Positions 7,504 to 16,716 of a stretch of DNA of 64,000 nucleotides are shown one piece after another. A program made the translations under genes and the position numbers. The stretch comes from Pseudomonadota bacterium (GTDB taxonomy: Bacteria > Bdellovibrionota > UBA1018 > CAIMNF01), in assembly GCA_027486675.1 (NCBI GenBank), contig JAIXOQ010000020.1, positions 1 to 64,000 of the forward strand, written 5' to 3'. The first letter of the stretch is position 1, and every line of letters starts with the position of its first letter. The notes beneath the pieces were generated by a model, which made no database searches, was not told where the DNA came from, and was given only the letters and a program-made list of their open reading frames with translations.

Positions 7504-7569
7504 CAGATCGATCCAATAACACCGAATTTGTGCGAAATTGTTAGGCAAACCAATAATAGGGAGTTCTTT

Positions 7570-8205
7570 ATGAGTTCAGCACGAGTGTCTGCATACCTGC
7601 TTGATCTCGGCGGTGTCCTGCTTGAGATTGATTTTCAGCGCACCGTCATGGCTTTTAAATCTTTGATCCCTCATCTGGACCCAAACAATCTCTATGGTAC
7701 AAATCAGCCCGAGCAGATCTTTACGGAGTATGAGCTTGGGAACGTTAAAGAATCCCAAGTCATCACCGCAATGGAGCGCAAATATGGCGTCACCATTACT
7801 CCTGATCAATTCGCAAACGCATGGAATCAGGTGATTCTTGATTTTTTTCCGAATGCATTTTCAGAAGTAAAACGTCTTAGAGAAACTGCACCTGTTTATA
7901 TTTTCTCGAACATCAATGCTCTCCACGCAGACAGGGTTCAGTCGGTCTATGAAGCGACTGGACGTCAGGATCAGTTCCAAGACAACTTTGATGGTGTTTT
8001 CTATTCACACCAAGAGCACTTTCGAAAGCCGCACCCTGAAAATTTCGCAGAGGTCTGTAAAAGGATCGATTGCCAACCCAAAGAGGTGGTCTTTGTCGAT
8101 GACCTAGCGACGAACATTAGTGGCGCCTTAACTGCAGGTTTGCAGGCACATCATTTTGATCGGGGTAAACACCCTGATCTCTTGAAATTCTTGTCGACTC
8201 GTTGA
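7570..8205 (+). CDS. HAD-superfamily hydrolase, subfamily IA
   Basis: A 211-residue HAD phosphatase-like enzyme. Motif I is expected in AYLLDLGGVLLEIDF: the first Asp is present, but the usual DxD second acid is replaced by Gly (DLGGV), as in the YihX/DxGGV group. Motif II is YIFSNINALHAD, Lys of motif III lies in HFRKPHPENF, and motif IV is VVFVDDLATNISGA. The cap domain is helical. I chose the ATG at 7570, with AGGGAG upstream; the longer frame to 7528 adds 14 residues. It probably dephosphorylates a small metabolite. Confidence 0.82.
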   Translation: MSSARVSAYLLDLGGVLLEIDFQRTVMAFKSLIPHLDPNNLYGTNQPEQIFTEYELGNVKESQVITAMERKYGVTITPDQFANAWNQVILDFFPNAFSEVKRLRETAPVYIFSNINALHADRVQSVYEATGRQDQFQDNFDGVFYSHQEHFRKPHPENFAEVCKRIDCQPKEVVFVDDLATNISGALTAGLQAHHFDRGKHPDLLKFLSTR

Positions 8206-8277
8206 GATTGTCTTGGTGCCAAATTCACGACGTAAAATAGTCTCATGAAAGATTAGCGGTAACCGACAGAGTGGTAG

Positions 8278-8403
8278 ATGAAACACTTATTCGGATGGCT
8301 CGCGGTGGTAGTGATTGTCCTTTCTGGTCTCCAAGGTTGCGGAAGCGATGACGCAGCGTCCTCCTCCACCTCAACAATCACTTTAACGGGTGCCGCATCA
8401 TGA
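8278..8403 (+). CDS. 41-residue lipoprotein
   Basis: A very small gene encoding a signal peptide (KHLFGWLAVVVIVLSGLQGC) with a perfect lipobox LQGC at residues 18-21, followed by Gly-Ser-Asp-Asp and a Ser/Thr-rich tail of about 16 residues. After processing only some 21 residues remain, anchored by lipid. Asp at +3/+4 rather than +2 does not give the classic inner-membrane retention signal. Its TGA overlaps the ATG of the next secreted-protein gene (ATGA), indicating translational coupling. Confidence 0.6.
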   Translation: MKHLFGWLAVVVIVLSGLQGCGSDDAASSSTSTITLTGAAS

Positions 8404-9086
8404 AATTTTTGAACGTTACCCTTCTTTCTCTCATACTCGCGCCGTATGCCCTGGCCACCCCCGCAGGTGACCTGAGCCTCACGCCGACCTCGGTCAAACT
8501 CAAACTCTATAAGTTCGCGGTTTCGACTTCTCCCCTTTGTACGAACCTAACCACCGTAATCGACAATGGAAACTCCCCAACAGAGGTGGACTTCGCGGGT
8601 GCGCCGAACCTTGGGTCTGGCACTGTGTCGAATGGCACGTATCCGTGTGTAGCGATGGAAGTTTCTGACAATATCCGCTACATTCCTGGTGCAAACTCAG
8701 CTTCGGGTGCCTGTGTCGCAGGAACAACTTACACATTGGACATCTGTCGCACTGACAACTCGGGTACTAGCCAAATGATCGATGGGACAACTACAACATG
8801 CACTGGCGCTACTGGCAGCCCAAGTGCAGATCGCGTTACCTTTTATTTGTCGACTTATTCGGACCCGTCAGGTAACGGAGATGGATTCTACCCACCGACA
8901 GTATCAGGGGGCAATGGAACCTATCTTTCGAGCGCACTTGTGGTCTCGGGCTCAGCAACCAATCAATTCGTTGCGGATCCGACTGGCCAAATGTGTGATA
9001 ACACCAACGACTCCGGATCAGATTGTGACGGGCCCGGCGCAGCTTCGAGCTGTCAGCTTGAGGGTGTTGCTGTCAGCTTCCGCTAA
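8400..9086 (+). CDS. Secreted Thr/Ser/Gly-rich cysteine protein
   Basis: A 228-residue exported protein. Residues 1-19 form a signal peptide ending ALA. The mature part is rich in Thr, Ser, Gly and Asn and contains about nine Cys, including closely spaced pairs that may form disulfides in the periplasm or at the surface. It contains VKLKLYKFAVSTSPLCTNLT near the N-terminus, a segment seen in exported proteins of predatory-bacteria-like genomes, but I cannot name the family. It is coupled to the preceding 41-residue lipoprotein, which may be its anchor. Confidence 0.65.
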   Translation: MKFLNVTLLSLILAPYALATPAGDLSLTPTSVKLKLYKFAVSTSPLCTNLTTVIDNGNSPTEVDFAGAPNLGSGTVSNGTYPCVAMEVSDNIRYIPGANSASGACVAGTTYTLDICRTDNSGTSQMIDGTTTTCTGATGSPSADRVTFYLSTYSDPSGNGDGFYPPTVSGGNGTYLSSALVVSGSATNQFVADPTGQMCDNTNDSGSDCDGPGAASSCQLEGVAVSFR

Positions 9087-9469
9087 TTACGACTGCAAAA
9101 CATTGGCTTAAGCGTACTCCAGCTTTGACGTGTCACTTCTAAGTGCAAGAGCACCATGACTAAAGGTAGAACGAGGTTGCTTGCGCCTGGGGTCAGAAAC
9201 AAATGGAAGAAAAAGATATTCAGCGTGATGGGAGCAAGGACCACAGCGCCGAGCGGGCGGCGGAATCCAGTCAATAAAAGTAGTCCGCCTACGATCTCAG
9301 TAATTTTAATGAACGGCAGCATGTATCCCGTCATCATAAATGCACCCATGAGTGAACCCGCTGCCTCAGGAAGTTCCGGCATTGGCAGGAACTGTAAGAA
9401 ACCGTTGATGCCAAAGATAACGTAGATTAAGCCAAGAAATACTCGTGGAGCACTTTTAAAAATATTCAT
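9083..9469 (-). CDS. DoxX-like four-helix membrane protein
   Basis: A 128-residue protein with four membrane helices, matching the DoxX/DoxD-like family: FLGLIYVIFGINGFLQFLP, then GAFMMTGYMLPFIKITEIVGG, then LLLTGFRRPLGAVVLAPITL and a final helix around VLPLVMVLLHLEV. The Gly-Asn-Gly turn after helix 1 and the I/E-V-GGLLLL motif are typical. Members act in quinone-related or thiol redox chemistry at the membrane; the exact role is unclear. Its stop overlaps the convergent secreted-protein gene by 4 bases. Confidence 0.75.
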   Translation of the reverse strand: MNIFKSAPRVFLGLIYVIFGINGFLQFLPMPELPEAAGSLMGAFMMTGYMLPFIKITEIVGGLLLLTGFRRPLGAVVLAPITLNIFFFHLFLTPGASNLVLPLVMVLLHLEVTRQSWSTLKPMFCSRN

Positions 9470-9511
9470 AGAAGTAAGCGTACTCTTGGATCATTTTTGA
9501 ATTCAAATGTT

Positions 9512-10579
9512 TTATCGACCGCGAGCGTACTGTTTAGGAATCTCAATACGGAATCCAAGATCCTTTGCTGCCTGAATAGGAAAGTAGGGATTTCTAAGAA
9601 ATTCACGAGCGATCAGAACGACGTCTGCGCGACCTTCCACAAGGATGGCCTCGGCTTGTTGCCCGTGAGTGATCATTCCGACGGCGCCCGTGGGGATACC
9701 CACTTTCTTTCGGATCTGGTCCGCAAATGGAACTTGATAGCCCGGGTGACTGGGTATTCTTGCATTCGGTAGGGTCCCGCCACTGGAGCAGTCGATGAGG
9801 TCAATCCCTAAGTCTTTCAGTTCTTTTGCAAGAATCAGGCTCTGTTCCAAGTCCCAGCCTCCAATCTCTGCCCAGTCGGTTGCTGAGATTCGAACGATCA
9901 TCGGCAGATGATCGGGCCATGCTTCCCGCATCGCTTTTGTTGCTTCCAAAGGAAACCGCATTCTATTTTCTAAAGAGCCACCGTATTCGTCGGTGCGATG
10001 ATTAGAAAGCGGCGATAAAAACTCGTGAAAGAGATATCCGTGGGCCATGTGGATTTCAACTAAGTCAAAGCCAGCAGCGATGGAGTTTCTTGTCGCTTGG
10101 ACAAAATCGCTGATCAGCCCAGAGATCTCTGCTTTGCTCAGTGATATTGGCTTTTGGTAGTCCTCTGAAAATGGGACCTCGCTTGGACCTACAACAGACC
10201 ACCTTAAATTTTCGGGGGCATCGGAATTCAGCCATGGAATATTCCCAGAACCCTTTCTTCCTGCATGTGCCAATTGAATTGCAGGGACTGAGCCCTGGCT
10301 TCTGATGAACGCTGCAATGGGCGCAAGCGCCTTCACTTGCTGATCGTTCCAGATTCCAAGATCGCCAGCTGAAATTCTCCCCGCTGGATTTACAGCAGTC
10401 GCTTCAACCATCACCAGTCCCGCGCCCCCGACCGCTCGACTTCCTAAGTGAACGAGATGCCAGTGATTGGCGACTCCATCGACTGCAGAGTATTGACACA
10501 TGGGTGACACAAAAATTCTGTTTTTTACTGTGACACTTCTTAAAGTGAGGGGCGTAAAAAGACGGGGAGTTTTCTCCAT
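9512..10579 (-). CDS. Old yellow enzyme, YqjM-type NADH:flavin oxidoreductase
   Basis: A 355-residue FMN-dependent ene-reductase in a TIM-barrel fold. It has the YqjM-class signature: N-terminal LFTPLTLRSVTVKNRIFVSP followed by MCQYSA with the redox Cys, AVNPAGRIS, HAGRKG, EIHMAHGYLFHEFLSPLSN, NRTDEYGGS-like RTDEYGGSLENR, and C-terminal GRADVVLIAREFLRNP. It reduces activated C=C bonds of small electrophiles. I chose the ATG at 10579 because GAAAGG lies 6 bases upstream and it matches the family start. It is divergent from a quinone oxidoreductase gene, a logical pair for electrophile detoxification. Confidence 0.93.
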   Translation of the reverse strand: MEKTPRLFTPLTLRSVTVKNRIFVSPMCQYSAVDGVANHWHLVHLGSRAVGGAGLVMVEATAVNPAGRISAGDLGIWNDQQVKALAPIAAFIRSQGSVPAIQLAHAGRKGSGNIPWLNSDAPENLRWSVVGPSEVPFSEDYQKPISLSKAEISGLISDFVQATRNSIAAGFDLVEIHMAHGYLFHEFLSPLSNHRTDEYGGSLENRMRFPLEATKAMREAWPDHLPMIVRISATDWAEIGGWDLEQSLILAKELKDLGIDLIDCSSGGTLPNARIPSHPGYQVPFADQIRKKVGIPTGAVGMITHGQQAEAILVEGRADVVLIAREFLRNPYFPIQAAKDLGFRIEIPKQYARGR

Positions 10580-10646
10580 GGGTGACCTTTCAATTCGAAG
10601 AGAATGGTACAGCAAATACGCTTCAATTATGAAACGATCCAAAGCT

Positions 10647-11612
10647 ATGAAATGCGTGTTCTTTGATGAGCCGGGTAGCGCAGAAGTCCTTAGAATCATA
10701 GATGCCGCCACTCCAGTTCCAGGAGCGACCGAAGCACTGATCCGCGTGCACGCAGCAGGTGTGAATCATCCTGATATCGATCAAAGGGAAGGCGCTTATC
10801 CTCCATTAGCAGGGGCTTCGCCCATCTTAGGTCTTGAAGTATCAGGTGTCATTGAGTCCGTTGGCGCTGGGGTCAAAAACCTTAAGCCTGGAGACAGAGT
10901 TTGCGCGCTGGTCCCAGGGGGCGGCTATGCAGAGTATTGCGTGGTGCCAGCTACACACTGCCTTCCCATTCCGCTCGGCTTGACATTCGAAGAAGCCGCA
11001 GGGATCCCCGAAACATTCTTCACGGTGTGGGCCAATGTCTTTCAAATGGCCAAGCTGCAACAGGGAGAAAATTTTCTGGTGCACGGGGGTTCTAGTGGTA
11101 TCGGTACAACTGCGATTCAGTTGGCAAAAAATTTTGGAGCCCATGTCTTCACGACCGTCGGCTCCAAAGAGAAATCTGAGAAGTGTGTAGAACTTGGGGC
11201 TCAGGTGGCTGTGAACTATAACGAGCAGGATTTTTCAAAAATTCTAAAAGATCTTGATGTCGTTCTAGATATGGTGGGCGGCGAATACACTCAGAAGAAT
11301 ATCAACTGTATGCGAAAGAATGGGCGCCTGGTTCAGATTGCAGCGCTAAATGGCGAAAAGGTTCAGATCAATCTTTTTTCGGTCATGAAAAAACGTCTTA
11401 CGCTCACAGGGGCCACGATGCGACCTAGGTCAGTTGAAGAAAAAGCAAAGATAGCGTCAGAGTTGCACGACAAGGTTTGGCCGCTGCTTGAGTCCAAGAA
11501 GATTCGGGTCCTGATCGATAGTGTATTTCCACTCGTAGATGTGCAGAAGGCCCACCAAAGAATGGAGTCCAGTCAGCATATTGGAAAAATCATCCTTTCG
11601 ATTCAGCGTTGA
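10647..11612 (+). CDS. Zinc-independent NADPH:quinone oxidoreductase
   Basis: A 321-residue medium-chain dehydrogenase/reductase. It shows the GroES-like N-terminus (NHPDIDQREGAYPPL), SPILGLEVSGVIESVGAGV, no structural-zinc Cys cluster, and the Rossmann motif VHGGSSGIGTTAIQLAK with typical QOR spacing, followed by DVVLDMVGGEY. It probably reduces quinones or enoyl compounds with NADPH. I chose the ATG at 10647 by comparison with the family; ATG 10629 in the same frame is also possible. It is divergent from the OYE gene, with about 67 bp between starts. Confidence 0.9.
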   Translation: MKCVFFDEPGSAEVLRIIDAATPVPGATEALIRVHAAGVNHPDIDQREGAYPPLAGASPILGLEVSGVIESVGAGVKNLKPGDRVCALVPGGGYAEYCVVPATHCLPIPLGLTFEEAAGIPETFFTVWANVFQMAKLQQGENFLVHGGSSGIGTTAIQLAKNFGAHVFTTVGSKEKSEKCVELGAQVAVNYNEQDFSKILKDLDVVLDMVGGEYTQKNINCMRKNGRLVQIAALNGEKVQINLFSVMKKRLTLTGATMRPRSVEEKAKIASELHDKVWPLLESKKIRVLIDSVFPLVDVQKAHQRMESSQHIGKIILSIQR

Positions 11613-12519
11613 GCTGGCCACGTACCGCAATGATGACTCCACTCATGATAAAAAGAATCGCGGCAGATTCACTTGCCGTCGGGAGGCGTTGTTCCCACAG
11701 AAAGCTATAGATCAGGCCAAACAATGTTTCTGACGCAAGCAGCGGGCCGGAAATAGAGGGTGGGCAGCGAAAAGAACAAATATTCCAAAGCCAATTGGCA
11801 AACCAAGAGGCTCCAAGACCGAGCGCGATCGAGCACAAAAGATAGATCAGAAAGTCAGGTCTTTGAGTGAATTCAGAAATATTGGTTGTGGGTAGGAAGA
11901 TGAAGCACACAAAAAGTAGTGAGATTAGCCCCATGACACTCGTTAAATCCTTTCCTGGAATCTGAGGGTTCTGTTTTAAGAACCTTGAGTTCGAGATCGC
12001 AAAGAAAGTCCAGAGGCCGAGGCAGGCAATCAAAATTCCAACTCCGATCCAATTCAATTCGCCTCCTGTTGCAGTGGGCTGAAAGAGTGGAGGACCAAAA
12101 AGGGAGAGTAGGCCGACTAAGATCAGAGTAAATCCGAATCGAACCTTCGAGCTGAATTTGCAAGTCCGCGCTGCAAAGAAGGGGATAGTCATAGGCAGAA
12201 GCCCCAAGATCAGGGACCCGATGACTCCATTAGTCAAACCTACTCCTAAGAAAAGCAGCGCAGAGTAGAGCCAGAATCCAGCAGCACTGAGAAGAATCAT
12301 CTGAAAGAGCAGGCGCGGGCTTGCTGATGTTAGGATTCTTAACACTGGTCGCAAGTAGAGAAGGCTCGTCATACCAAAGAAAAACATGCGACCAAACGCA
12401 ATTTCGCTGTAGGAATAGTGCGGTAGAAACTTTGGGACAAAGAAGGGTAGTCCCCAGAAAATACCTGTGGAAAAGCCTGCTAGAATGCCGATTTTTAACG
12501 ATGTTGTAGGCGCTTTCAT
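11590..12519 (-). CDS. EamA/DMT-superfamily transporter
   Basis: A 309-residue integral membrane protein with about ten hydrophobic helices arranged as two EamA-like halves. Helix 1 is GILAGFSTGIFWGLPFFVP, with Glu in SYSEIAFGRMFFFG as in EamA repeats. The second half has ISGPLLASETLFGLIYSFLW. The substrate could be an amino acid, nucleobase or drug. The start is uncertain: no good ribosome site precedes ATG 12519 or the GTG at 12552. The 3' end overlaps the convergent quinone oxidoreductase gene by 23 bp. Confidence 0.82.
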   Translation of the reverse strand: MKAPTTSLKIGILAGFSTGIFWGLPFFVPKFLPHYSYSEIAFGRMFFFGMTSLLYLRPVLRILTSASPRLLFQMILLSAAGFWLYSALLFLGVGLTNGVIGSLILGLLPMTIPFFAARTCKFSSKVRFGFTLILVGLLSLFGPPLFQPTATGGELNWIGVGILIACLGLWTFFAISNSRFLKQNPQIPGKDLTSVMGLISLLFVCFIFLPTTNISEFTQRPDFLIYLLCSIALGLGASWFANWLWNICSFRCPPSISGPLLASETLFGLIYSFLWEQRLPTASESAAILFIMSGVIIAVRGQLNAESKG

Positions 12520-12629
12520 GCACAGCAAGTCTATACGAACCAAGAAGTTCACCCAGCACTAAAAACCGCAATCATTTAGTCGGGATTTAGCGTTGCGGCG
12601 TATTTTCCTGGGAGATATCGTTATCGTCC

Positions 12630-13778
12630 ATGAAAAGTTTATTTCGCGCTCTTTGCTTCTTTACGTCTTTTATCATTGTTGTTGGTTCTCATGCTCATGG
12701 AGCTCCGAAGGGCTCTAAAAAACCATTTCGTGTCACGTTACAAAATAAACGAGAGATCACTTTTAATCAGACGATTGAATCGATTCAGCTTTTTGACAGC
12801 ATCCAATCCCAGAAGTTCTTCATGAGGACCTTTGATGGTCAAAAGAAGATCAATAAATCGTATACCCTTCGTGGACTCGGATTACCGGAAAGGATCCTTA
12901 AGGGATGGATCCATTTTGCTGAGATTTCAGGGTCGGGGATGAATACCGAAGTCCGACCGGAGGGCCAATATAATGTTACCGCGTCGACAGTCTATTCCCG
13001 ATCCACGCATAATCGGCCCGCTCGGATCTTTGTTACCGAGATGCATTGGATTGTCATTCATCAAAACGGTGAGGTGATCTGGGGCGGGTTAGATCCCCTG
13101 GAAAGCGGCTTTACAGAGGGTTTGCGAGCACACTTCTGGGAGAAGACGCTTCAGCAAAAGAGAATTCTTCCCTTCCGATTGGTCACTTCTTCCTTTGGGG
13201 TAAGTGTTTTAAGCTTCATGGACCCAAGTAAAGACAAGAAATCCGACCTGTGGATACCCCGAAGGTTGGTCGTTTCAACGACCGACGCAGGTGCAAACAG
13301 TGATTACGACACCGCCTCCGGACAATACTCGGTGCTCAGAACTCGGGCTGGAATCTTAAAGACATCGTTAGAGCGGGGCGAGATATCTATTTTGCATGCG
13401 GATACCGATGCACCCTTGGAGGCTGAGTTTACGTCCTATGCATTTGAAGAATGGGAGGAGCCACTTTTAGCAAATATCCTCTTTTTGGGAAGCAAGAAGG
13501 AAATCGGCGGAATATTTTTACGTGAAGGCGTGGACTGGATCGTACCTCAGGCGAACGAAGAGTTTTTTCCTAAACTCAATGAATCTTGGCTCCCTTATTT
13601 TCAGGATAAGATCCTTCAAAAGGATGAAGCATTAGGATCCATTTTTAGAATTTTTATTAATAAAGAACCTTTAGCTGCCCCTTACGCTTATTGGCTCAGC
13701 AACCGATCTCTGAAGATCGCATCTGACTTTTGCAGGATCATCAGCGGCCAAGGACAGTTACGAAAAAATCGGCTTTAG
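12630..13778 (+). CDS. Large exported protein of unknown function
   Basis: A 382-residue protein with a signal peptide (n-region Lys/Arg, LCFFTSFIIVVGSHAHGA, cleavage near residue 25). The mature part appears to be mixed alpha/beta, with an aromatic-rich segment around RIFVTEMHWIVIHQNGEVIW and a C-terminal helical section. No catalytic motif or repeat is evident. It is convergent with the macB gene with a 19-bp gap. It may be periplasmic or surface-associated. Confidence 0.65.
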   Translation: MKSLFRALCFFTSFIIVVGSHAHGAPKGSKKPFRVTLQNKREITFNQTIESIQLFDSIQSQKFFMRTFDGQKKINKSYTLRGLGLPERILKGWIHFAEISGSGMNTEVRPEGQYNVTASTVYSRSTHNRPARIFVTEMHWIVIHQNGEVIWGGLDPLESGFTEGLRAHFWEKTLQQKRILPFRLVTSSFGVSVLSFMDPSKDKKSDLWIPRRLVVSTTDAGANSDYDTASGQYSVLRTRAGILKTSLERGEISILHADTDAPLEAEFTSYAFEEWEEPLLANILFLGSKKEIGGIFLREGVDWIVPQANEEFFPKLNESWLPYFQDKILQKDEALGSIFRIFINKEPLAAPYAYWLSNRSLKIASDFCRIISGQGQLRKNRL

Positions 13779-13797
13779 GGCGAGTCCGCATTAATCC

Positions 13798-15747
13798 CTA
13801 CTCATATCTCAGCGCATCGATTGGGTGTAATCGTGCAGCTTTCTTCGCTGGATAGATCCCAAAGATCAATCCAATCATTGCCGAAAATAGAAATGAGACC
13901 ACCACCGACTGAGCCGACACAGATGTTGCCCAGCCTGTAATCCAAGACAGCACTAGACTTGCTACGCCACCCAAGAGGATTCCTAAGAGTCCGCCAATGA
14001 CGCTGACCACCACCGACTCTGCAAGAAACTGCATCAGAATATCCTGCCGTCTTGCCCCGATAGCTTTTCTGAGTCCGATTTCTTTTGTTCTTTCGGTCAC
14101 GGACACGAGCATGATGTTCATGATTCCAATCCCGCCCACGAGAAGCGAAATTGCTGCAATTGCAGCTAATAGGGCTGACATCGTCTTACTGCTTTGCGAC
14201 ATCGCTTCTTGGATGTCTGCCATATTGCGAATCTGGAAAGCATCTTGTTGTTGGGAGGTCGGGACCCTCTTTTTGGAATACAGCAGATCTAGGATTTGTT
14301 GCTGTGCGATTGGGATCGCCTCAAAGTTTTTCACTTCGATATCGAACGCATCAACGTAGTCCTTTCCAAGCAATCGGTGCATTGCCGTATTGAGTGGGAT
14401 CACGATGGTATCGTCCCGATCCCGATATCCATTAGACCCTTTCTCTGGAAGAACGCCTATGACCTGAAAGCTCACTTTATTGATTTTAATCAACTCACCA
14501 ATAGGACTTTGATCGCCGAATAGTTCTCTGAGTACAGTGGTTCCGATCACCGCAACTCTGGCTCGCACGGAATTTTCATCGTCGGAAAAAAAACGTCCCA
14601 CTAAAGGCTGAGCAGCCCACATCCGCGCATAAGTCGTGGACACGCCTTGAATCTGCGTGCTCCAGTTCTTATTCATGAAGGTCACTTGGCCACGGCCGGT
14701 CACGCTTGGGGCGATATCTTTTATATCTGGAATTTTCGATTGAATCTCAAGCCCGTCTTCCAAAGCGAGACGCGTTGTTGTCCCCGCCTCTTGCGCCACT
14801 CCCCCTATGCGCACTGATCCTGGTCGCAAAACCAATAGATTTGAGCCTAAAGACGCAAGTTGAGCCTCTATAGCCTTTTGAGCGCCAGTTCCAAGTGCAA
14901 GCATCGCTACGACCGATCCAACTCCGATGAGAATCCCTAACATCGAAAGCCCGGTTCGTACTTTGTTTGCTGCTAAAGTCTTTAGCCCTTGCCGAAGGTA
15001 AGCCAACCAATCACTCCCTGAGGTAGCGGCCTGTGCGCTCTTGGCTGTTACATCAGTTGCAGTCGGAGCACCGATGGGCAGCAAACGTTCATCGCTTTGG
15101 ATCAGACCATCTCGCATGCGGATCCGACGCTTTGCCTGCGCACCAATCTCTTCTTCATGGGTGACCATAATCACGGTGATCCCCTGAGCGTTTAGATCCT
15201 TTAAAATAGCCATGATTTCAGTCTCGCTGATCGAGTCCAGATTCCCAGTGGGCTCATCGGCTAAGATCATGCGGGGACTATTGATCAACGATCGGGCGAT
15301 TGCGACCCTTTGTTGCTGCCCTCCGGAGAGCTCATTAGGTTTATGGCCGACGCGTGTCGTCAGGCCAACTTTTTCTAAGAGCGAAAGTGCACGTTCGTTA
15401 CTATCTGATTTTTTTGAATAGAGAAGGGGCAGGTCCACATTCTCAAGTGCTGTCATCCGCGGAAGCAAATTGAACTGTTGGAAGATGAATCCGATTTCGT
15501 CTCGCCTAAGCACCGAAAGTGCATCCTCGCTGAGCGCTGAAACTTCTTTGCCGTTGAGTTGGTAGGAACCAGTGCTTGGAACATCGAGCAATCCTAGAAT
15601 ATGGGCCAGTGTTGATTTCCCGCTCCCAGATGGACCCATGATCGAAACAAAATCGCCATTTTCAACTTTAAGGCTAATCCCTCTTAAAGCGAGTACCTCA
15701 TTGGTACCCATTCTGTAGCTCTTTGTAATCGCATCTAGCTGAATCAT
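13798..15747 (-). CDS. macB: MacB-type ABC transporter ATPase/permease
   Basis: A 649-residue fused ATPase-permease of the MacB/type VII ABC family. The ATPase domain has Walker [10 protein letters not shown] (about residues 38-46), signature [15 protein letters not shown] and Walker [14 protein letters not shown]. After a linker come TM1 (about residues 270-290), a large periplasmic MacB domain with [20 protein letters not shown], and three C-terminal membrane helices ([18 protein letters not shown], then [16 protein letters not shown]). It works with MacA and a TolC channel to move substrates from the periplasm across the outer membrane. The ATG lies one base after the macA stop. Confidence 0.95.
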   Translation of the reverse strand: MIQLDAITKSYRMGTNEVLALRGISLKVENGDFVSIMGPSGSGKSTLAHILGLLDVPSTGSYQLNGKEVSALSEDALSVLRRDEIGFIFQQFNLLPRMTALENVDLPLLYSKKSDSNERALSLLEKVGLTTRVGHKPNELSGGQQQRVAIARSLINSPRMILADEPTGNLDSISETEIMAILKDLNAQGITVIMVTHEEEIGAQAKRRIRMRDGLIQSDERLLPIGAPTATDVTAKSAQAATSGSDWLAYLRQGLKTLAANKVRTGLSMLGILIGVGSVVAMLALGTGAQKAIEAQLASLGSNLLVLRPGSVRIGGVAQEAGTTTRLALEDGLEIQSKIPDIKDIAPSVTGRGQVTFMNKNWSTQIQGVSTTYARMWAAQPLVGRFFSDDENSVRARVAVIGTTVLRELFGDQSPIGELIKINKVSFQVIGVLPEKGSNGYRDRDDTIVIPLNTAMHRLLGKDYVDAFDIEVKNFEAIPIAQQQILDLLYSKKRVPTSQQQDAFQIRNMADIQEAMSQSSKTMSALLAAIAAISLLVGGIGIMNIMLVSVTERTKEIGLRKAIGARRQDILMQFLAESVVVSVIGGLLGILLGGVASLVLSWITGWATSVSAQSVVVSFLFSAMIGLIFGIYPAKKAARLHPIDALRYE

Positions 15748-15748
15748 C

Positions 15749-16714
15749 TTAGCGTCGCCCGCCACCGCCACGAACACTGCCTGGTGAAAAGGGGCTTATC
15801 GCTTTACTGCGCGATTTTAACTGCTGTATTGCATCGATTGCTAGAACAGTGTCGCCCTCAGTCAGTCCACTTAAGATCTCAATGTTTTTTCCATCGGTGA
15901 GCCCTGTCTCAACAGCAGTGATCGAGGGCGCCTCGTTCGGATTTTTCTTGAGGACGGATCGTTTACCATCTTGCGTCGTGACGCAGTCCACGGGCAGCAG
16001 TAACACTCCTTTTCGTTCATTGATCTTAAACGAAACATTTGCCGTCATCCCCGATCGCATGAAGTCGGGTGTCTTGAGCGGTAAGACGTCCACTACATAG
16101 GTCGTTACGTTATTCACGTTTTTTGCTTCAAATGCAATCTGATCGACGACTGCAGGCACACTTTGGCCTGGATAAGCATCTAAGATGATCTCAGCTTTCT
16201 GTTTCAACTTCACCTGTGCCATATCGGTTTCATCCACTTGGGCTTTGATCGTGAGGCGATCTGACATTACAAGGATCGACTCACTATTGGTGAAGGTTTG
16301 GCCCGCTTCAACACTGCGTAAAATAACTGTCCCGTTGATTGGCGCAATCACGGGAGTGGGTCGATAAAGATCTTCCCAGCGTTTCACTTCTTCAGGACCT
16401 TGTGAGCGCGCTGCATCTAAGAGCGCTGCGCGTTCTGTTGAACTCATCCAAACTAAGATCGTTCCTTTGCGAACATACTCACCTTCTTGGATGAGCACTT
16501 GGTCAACGCGGCCCGCGATCGGGGGCTTAATTTCGAGCCGATTTTCTGGTTGCACAGTCCCTGTAGTCAGTACTGTGAGCGACAAGTCCCCTCTCTGCAC
16601 CTGAACTTCTTTGTAGGTGGGCTGATCTTGTGCAGTTTTTCTCCAGAGTGCATACCCACCTAGTAGAAGAAGAGCAGCGCCTATTCCCCAGAGCAAAAAT
16701 TTTCTGCCTATCAT
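15749..16714 (-). CDS. macA: MacA-like periplasmic adaptor with a short hairpin
   Basis: A 321-residue HlyD/MacA-family adaptor. N-terminal membrane anchor FLLWGIGAALLLLGGYALW; first lipoyl half GTVQPENRLEIKPPIAGRVD and IQEGEYVRKGTILV; second lipoyl half VIAPINGTVILRSVEAGQ; then beta-barrel and membrane-proximal domains ending in TEGDTVLAIDA. Only about 25 residues separate the lipoyl halves, where E. coli MacA has a long alpha-helical hairpin. The gene sits between a tolC-like gene and macB, 2 and 1 bases apart. Substrate unknown. Confidence 0.9.
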   Translation of the reverse strand: MIGRKFLLWGIGAALLLLGGYALWRKTAQDQPTYKEVQVQRGDLSLTVLTTGTVQPENRLEIKPPIAGRVDQVLIQEGEYVRKGTILVWMSSTERAALLDAARSQGPEEVKRWEDLYRPTPVIAPINGTVILRSVEAGQTFTNSESILVMSDRLTIKAQVDETDMAQVKLKQKAEIILDAYPGQSVPAVVDQIAFEAKNVNNVTTYVVDVLPLKTPDFMRSGMTANVSFKINERKGVLLLPVDCVTTQDGKRSVLKKNPNEAPSITAVETGLTDGKNIEILSGLTEGDTVLAIDAIQQLKSRSKAISPFSPGSVRGGGGRR

Positions 16715-16716
16715 TT

